This document shows, piece by piece, positions 60,707 through 64,000 of a DNA stretch of 64,000 nucleotides. A program made the translations under genes and the position numbers. Every line of letters begins with the position of its first letter. The first letter of the stretch is position 1. Location of the stretch: the NCBI RefSeq assembly GCF_004362805.1, contig NZ_SNYF01000006.1, forward strand, positions 310,001-374,000, written 5' to 3'. Origin of the DNA: Algoriphagus boseongensis. GTDB lineage: Bacteria; Bacteroidota; Bacteroidia; Cytophagales; Cyclobacteriaceae. The notes below the pieces were generated by a model. That model was not told the origin of the DNA. It saw only the letters and a list, made by a program, of their open reading frames with translations, and searched no databases.

Positions 60707-61462
60707 ATGAAAGAGGAAAGAATTCTTATAGTCGAAGACGACATTAGTATCGCAGAAAATATCCAGGAGATTCTGGAGCTTTTGGGATACGTGAATATCG
60801 ACATTGCCAACTCTGCAAACCAGTGTATCAAGGTCATTAAAAAGTATCGCCCTGACCTGATATTTATGGATATCAAGCTCAAGGGAGATAAAGATGGTAT
60901 CGAGCTTGGGGAAATTGTCAAGCAGATGGTGGATGCACCTTTGGTTTTTGTCACCTCCTACAGTGATCCTACCATTATCGAAAGAGCAAAAAGAATCGCT
61001 CCTGCTGGTTTCATCGTAAAGCCTTTCAATACCAATGACATTCATGCGATTGTAGAAATCGTATTGTATAACAAGCGATCTAAGCCTGCCCCAGAAGCAG
61101 CTGTGGTTAAAGTCAGCAATGAAAGTCCGTTCTTAGTTAATGATGCCGTATTCATCAAGGCGGATAATGCCTTTGAGCGAGTACAATACGAAGATCTATA
61201 CTATGTAGAGGCTAACGGAAACATGGTTACCATTTATACCAAAGGCCGGGAGTTTAGTATCCGAAAGTCCATGAAGGAAATCGAGGATATTTTGCCTTCA
61301 CATTTATTTCTAAGAGTTCAGAAATCCTACATCGTTCAACTTGGCCAAATCGATAGCTTCAACACCAAGGACATCAACTTGAAGTCAGGAGCCATAGTCC
61401 AAGTCGGAAGACAGTATTACAACAGCTTCTTGGCGAAATTGAATACTATTACAGAAAGCTGA
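60707..61462 (+). CDS. Second LytTR-family response regulator
   Basis: A 251-residue regulator with a receiver (ILIVEDDISIAENIQEIL, Asp55 in LIFMDIKLKGDKDGIEL, Lys in FIVKPFNTND) and a LytTR domain (about 135-251: VQYEDLYYVEANGNMVTIYT, LFLRVQKSYIVQLGQIDSF). The receiver pattern FMDIKLKG-D differs from the first regulator's FLDIQMP and is that of the group that often pairs with hybrid or PAS kinases. It lies 119 bases after the first regulator, with two palindromes in the gap. No second kinase is adjacent, so its partner may lie elsewhere. Confidence 0.93.
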   Translation: MKEERILIVEDDISIAENIQEILELLGYVNIDIANSANQCIKVIKKYRPDLIFMDIKLKGDKDGIELGEIVKQMVDAPLVFVTSYSDPTIIERAKRIAPAGFIVKPFNTNDIHAIVEIVLYNKRSKPAPEAAVVKVSNESPFLVNDAVFIKADNAFERVQYEDLYYVEANGNMVTIYTKGREFSIRKSMKEIEDILPSHLFLRVQKSYIVQLGQIDSFNTKDINLKSGAIVQVGRQYYNSFLAKLNTITES

Positions 61463-61469
61463 TAAAAAA

Positions 61470-61494
61470 AGGCGAGCAAAGCCCGCCTCTTTTG
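61470..61494 (+). terminator. Terminator after the second regulator
   Basis: GGCGAGC and GCCCGCC arms with one A-C mismatch and an AAA loop, followed by TCTTTT; starts eight bases after the stop. Confidence 0.6.
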
Positions 61495-61535
61495 ATAACC
61501 AAACAATCAACCAAATTAACCCTTACGAGTCACTC

Positions 61536-61775
61536 TTAACAAGCCTCAGGCGCCGTTTGCGCTTGGGGCTTTTGAGTTTTGTAAATGCTTACCTGAAGGA
61601 TTTCAGGACCTTGTTCAGATTGTAATCCGATTTGTGGAGTTGGTTTAGTAGTTTCAAATCGGGCAGTATGTTGTGCAAGCTTAGCTTCAGATTTCGCTTT
61701 TAGGACGATTGTGAAAGCCATTGCTATTCCCAAAGCAGCACAGACATTTTTTTGTGTGAAGATTGAAGTAATCAT
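61536..61775 (-). CDS. Small membrane-anchored protein, unknown function
   Basis: A 79-residue protein with one N-terminal hydrophobic stretch (CAALGIAMAFTIVLKA) and a polar, Gln- and Thr-rich remainder (FETTKPTPQIGLQSEQGPEI, KPQAQTAPEAC). It may be an inner-membrane protein with a periplasmic tail. No family recognised. The gap upstream holds a perfect inverted repeat (61883-61900). It is convergent with the second regulator gene. Confidence 0.5.
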   Translation of the reverse strand: MITSIFTQKNVCAALGIAMAFTIVLKAKSEAKLAQHTARFETTKPTPQIGLQSEQGPEILQVSIYKTQKPQAQTAPEAC

Positions 61776-61882
61776 GGCAGTAAAAGAGTTGGTTTAATTT
61801 CGTATTACCCTATATGCCAAAAGGCGACCAATTTCTAAAAAAGGCTCTATTTCCTTCAAAATGAGGTTTTAGGAAAAGAGGC

Positions 61883-61900
61883 GTGTACGCCACCGTACAC
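61883..61900. promoter_or_regulatory. Perfect inverted repeat upstream of the 79-residue gene
   Basis: GTGTACG (61883-61889), CCAC, CGTACAC (61894-61900). It lies 108 bases upstream of the small gene's start and 83 bases after the phoH terminator, where an operator would be. GC-rich against an AT-rich surround. Confidence 0.4.
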
Positions 61901-61982
61901 CATAACGTCAACTGCGGACAATAAACCGAACAAAATTTGGTTACAAAGGGGAAAAAGATTTAACAACTTTTTTCCTAGGCAT

Positions 61983-62011
61983 AAAAAAAGCTGCCCGGTT
62001 AAGGCAGCTTT
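61983..62011 (-). terminator. Terminator of phoH
   Basis: Perfect 9-pair stem, arms 61987-61995 and 62003-62011, seven-base loop; on the minus strand it is followed by a run of T. Confidence 0.85.
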
Positions 62012-62030
62012 CTATGGGTTTCACAATTAA

Positions 62031-63377
62031 TTACAATAACTCATTCGCCAGATTGGCTAATTCAGATCGCTCTCCTTTCTCGAGCTTGATATGCGCATAG
62101 AGCGGATGGTCTTTGACCCGATCAATCAGATAGGAAAGCCCATTGGACTGGGAATCCAAGTAAGGCGTATCGATCTGAAAGACGTCACCAGTGAAGATGA
62201 TCTTCGTGTTTTCACCTGCTCGGGAGATGATTGTTTTGATCTCGTGAGGCGTTAGGTTTTGTGCCTCGTCCACAATAAAGAAGATGTTGGAAAGAGATCT
62301 ACCCCTAATGTAAGCCAATGGCTGGATGACCAACTTTTCCTGATTGACCAATTCGGTGATTTTCTGAAATTCTTTATCCGTCTCCTTGTATTGGTTTTGG
62401 ATAAACTTCAAGTTGTCCCAAAGAGGCTCCATATAGGGGTTGAGCTTGGATTTGATATCTCCAGGCAAGTATCCGATATCCTTATTGGAAAGAGGAACAA
62501 TTGGCCGAGCTAGAAAGATTTGCTTGTATTCTCTTCTTTGCTCAAGAGCTCCAGCTAGCGCAAGTAAGGTTTTACCAGTTCCTGCTACACCCTGAATGGA
62601 AACCAGTTTTATTGCTGGATTCATAATCGCATGCAGAGCAAAGGTCTGCTCAGCATTTCTGGGCTTTACATTGTATGCCAAGCGCTTATCGACTCTTTCC
62701 AATACGTTTTCATCCGAATTGAAATAGGCGAGAACCGAGTTTTTGTCGCTTTTTAGAATATAATACGCATTCGATTTGCGCTTTCTGGTACCTAAAACAG
62801 CTTTAGCTTCGATGTATCCCTGATCGTAGATTTTATTGATTGCGGCAGGATCTACATCTTCAAGAATATATTTCCCGGTGTTTTCAAGCTCCGAAATATT
62901 CTTGATTTTCCCGGTCTCGTAGTCCTCCGCGTGGATTTCCAAAGATTTGGCTTTTAGTCTAAGATTGATGTCTTTCGAAACCAGAATGACTTTGCGGTCC
63001 TTTTCATGTTCTTTTAGATAAAGCGCAGCGTTGAGGATTTTGTGGTCGTTTTTTTCCTCACCAAAAATCACATTCGCATTGAGCTTATTATCCGGGTTCA
63101 TCAAGACTTTGAAGTTTCCCCGGGTTTTTCCATTGAGTGGAGTCCACTCGTGAATCATATGATCCATGGAAAGCTTATCCAGCAATCGGATAAATTCCCG
63201 CGCTTCAAAATTCTTGGTGTCGTTGCCTTTCTTGAATTGATCAAGCTCCTCCAGCACAGTAATGGGGATCACCACATCGTGCTCGGCAAAATTCATTATG
63301 GAGTTGTGTGCATACAGGATCACGGACGTGTCCAGCACAAAGATTTTCCGATCTTTATCGGACTTGGCTCTAGGCAT
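62031..63377 (-). CDS. phoH: PhoH-family ATPase with N-terminal PIN domain
   Basis: From the ATG at 63377 (MPRAKSDKDRKIFVLDTSVILYAH) the protein has 448 residues. A PIN nuclease-like domain (about 12-150) opens with the acidic FVLDTSVILY and continues VVIPITVLEELDQFK and VILVSKDINLRLKA. The PhoH ATPase (about 240-448) has Walker A GVAGTGKTLLALAGAL and Walker B IFFIVDEAQNLTPHEIKTIISRAG. PIN-PhoH fusions are RNA helicase/nuclease candidates related to PhoH2. An earlier in-frame start at 63452 adds residues unlike the family and is rejected. Confidence 0.93.
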   Translation of the reverse strand: MPRAKSDKDRKIFVLDTSVILYAHNSIMNFAEHDVVIPITVLEELDQFKKGNDTKNFEAREFIRLLDKLSMDHMIHEWTPLNGKTRGNFKVLMNPDNKLNANVIFGEEKNDHKILNAALYLKEHEKDRKVILVSKDINLRLKAKSLEIHAEDYETGKIKNISELENTGKYILEDVDPAAINKIYDQGYIEAKAVLGTRKRKSNAYYILKSDKNSVLAYFNSDENVLERVDKRLAYNVKPRNAEQTFALHAIMNPAIKLVSIQGVAGTGKTLLALAGALEQRREYKQIFLARPIVPLSNKDIGYLPGDIKSKLNPYMEPLWDNLKFIQNQYKETDKEFQKITELVNQEKLVIQPLAYIRGRSLSNIFFIVDEAQNLTPHEIKTIISRAGENTKIIFTGDVFQIDTPYLDSQSNGLSYLIDRVKDHPLYAHIKLEKGERSELANLANELL

Positions 63378-63520
63378 GTGCAGGAAAATTGTAGTGGTAT
63401 TGAGTTGAAATAATTTAGAAAATATTCTCGGGGAATAGGCATAGATGGCCAAGAAATTATGGTTAAAAATGCCGAAAAAAGGGGATGGGCTTGAAAATCA
63501 AATCAATAGAATTCCAAGAA

Positions 63521-63622
63521 TTGAAGATTGAAAAATTGAAAGATTAGGAAGTCTCCAAAGACTTCCGCCAAGACTGAACTTTAACACTCCTAATTTTTCA
63601 ATATTCCAATTTTTCAATTTTT
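63521..63622. repeat. Nested inverted repeat between the SNF2 gene and phoH
   Basis: An inner perfect stem, GGAAGTCT (63547-63554), loop CCAA, AGACTTCC (63559-63566), is flanked by imperfect, low-complexity arms. On the left are repeats of ATTGAAAAATTGAAAGATTA, and on the right the complementary TCCTAATTTTTCAATATTCC. On the minus strand T-rich sequence follows the inner stem, so it may terminate the SNF2 gene. The remaining gap holds no gene. Confidence 0.55.
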
Positions 63623-64000
63623 AATCTAACAGGGTTCGGATATCCTCGTTGTCCAAACTCTTCATGAAGCTTTCTTCATTGCTGATTAATTCGCCAGCTA
63701 GGGCCAGCTTGCGATCCTGAAGAGCCATGATTTTTTCTTCCACAGATCCTTTGGTGATGAATTTGTAAATAATCACCTTATTCTCCTGTCCGATTCGGTG
63801 AGCCCGGTCAATAGCCTGGGCTTCCACTGCCGGATTCCACCAAGGATCCAAAAGAAATACATATTCAGCCTTGGTTAGGTTGAGGCCTACGCCCCCCGCT
63901 TTTAAGGAAATCAAAAAGACTTTGATATTCTCCTCGTTTTGGAATTTTTCGACCTGAGCCTGTCTGTCCTTTGTGGCTCCATCCAGATAGGCGTAGGGAA
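63621..64000 (-). CDS. SNF2-family DEAD/DEAH helicase, C-terminal part
   Basis: The reading frame runs off the right edge, so only the last 126 residues are present. They hold the end of the helicase C lobe: [65 protein letters not shown] with motifs V and VI including the arginine finger, and the SNF2-type [19 protein letters not shown]. The N-terminal lobe and any SWIM or bromo-like region lie outside. Bacterial members remodel protein-nucleic acid complexes; the specific role is unknown. Confidence 0.9.
   Translation of the reverse strand, partial: PYAYLDGATKDRQAQVEKFQNEENIKVFLISLKAGGVGLNLTKAEYVFLLDPWWNPAVEAQAIDRAHRIGQENKVIIYKFITKGSVEEKIMALQDRKLALAGELISNEESFMKSLDNEDIRTLLD

Noticed and set aside
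1-64000. tRNA, rRNA, CRISPR arrays, transposases, integrases, prophage or toxin-antitoxin genes
   Set aside because: I looked in every gap and found no T-loop-like motifs, regular spaced repeats or mobile-element proteins. Covariance-model and repeat searches would be the decisive test.

Overview
This window reads as a chromosomal core segment of a member of the Bacteroidota, most like a Cytophagales/Cyclobacteriaceae (Algoriphagus-type) bacterium. The taxonomic call is inference. It rests on a SusC/SusD pair, Bacteroidota-type promoters (TAnnTTTG at about -7), few Shine-Dalgarno sequences, many TPR proteins and lipoproteins, a CrtD-type carotenoid desaturase, a bacterial GH3 protein and LytTR signalling. 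By eye the DNA is moderately AT-rich. I see no tRNA, rRNA, CRISPR array, insertion sequence, prophage or defence island. About 61 protein genes fill nearly all of the window.

Layout. 1-5220 (+): the end of an extended SDR, a TPR protein, phosphosulfolactate synthase (ComA), a DUF368/PopT lipid-carrier translocase overlapping AroE, and Tag glycosylase. 5217-9297 (-): AnmK, a Glu/Leu/Phe/Val dehydrogenase and an NhaD antiporter. 9389-17060 (+): CoaX, an outer-membrane barrel, a TPR protein, LptC, a 66-residue membrane protein, a CNNM/CBS protein and PpiD, which form an envelope-biogenesis block. 17145-19242 (+): DUF493, pterin dehydratase, RsmI and SuhB. 19243-23702: an AEC transporter, two small unknowns, then GlyA-TatC-RpiB behind an unusual palindrome. 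23766-31695: a lipoprotein subtilase, a GT-C-like membrane protein, RbfA with a LolC/E-type permease, a secreted TPR protein, a coiled-coil envelope protein and a SoxA-like oxidase. 31772-38229: an MsbA-like ABC exporter, two methyltransferases around a phosphoglycosyl transferase, a tandem Usp protein and a 2H phosphoesterase. 38230-43327: a 486-base leader region and an orphan SusC/SusD pair. 43397-47362: DUF302, a cysteine-containing lipoprotein, CrtD and RecX. 47431-55735: TpiA, PrmA, RecJ, LptB, GH3, a lytic transglycosylase and a Tat-exported M24 peptidase. 55872-64000: UvrA, a LytS-type kinase with two LytTR regulators, a small membrane protein, PhoH and the end of a SNF2 helicase.

Functionally the window is dominated by envelope construction: LPS export (LptB, LptC), an undecaprenyl-phosphate pathway (PopT, phosphoglycosyl transferase), muropeptide recycling and turnover (AnmK, lytic transglycosylase), Tat export with a probable substrate, periplasmic folding (PpiD) and outer-membrane uptake (SusC/D). 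Most of the rest is housekeeping. I found no clearly new multi-gene system. The best leads are small: perfect inverted repeats in regulatory gaps (upstream of glyA, between crtD and a lipoprotein gene, around the LytTR genes, upstream of uvrA), several promoters so close to start codons that the mRNAs may be leaderless, the unexplained GH3 protein coupled to LptB, and ComA outside its known pathway.
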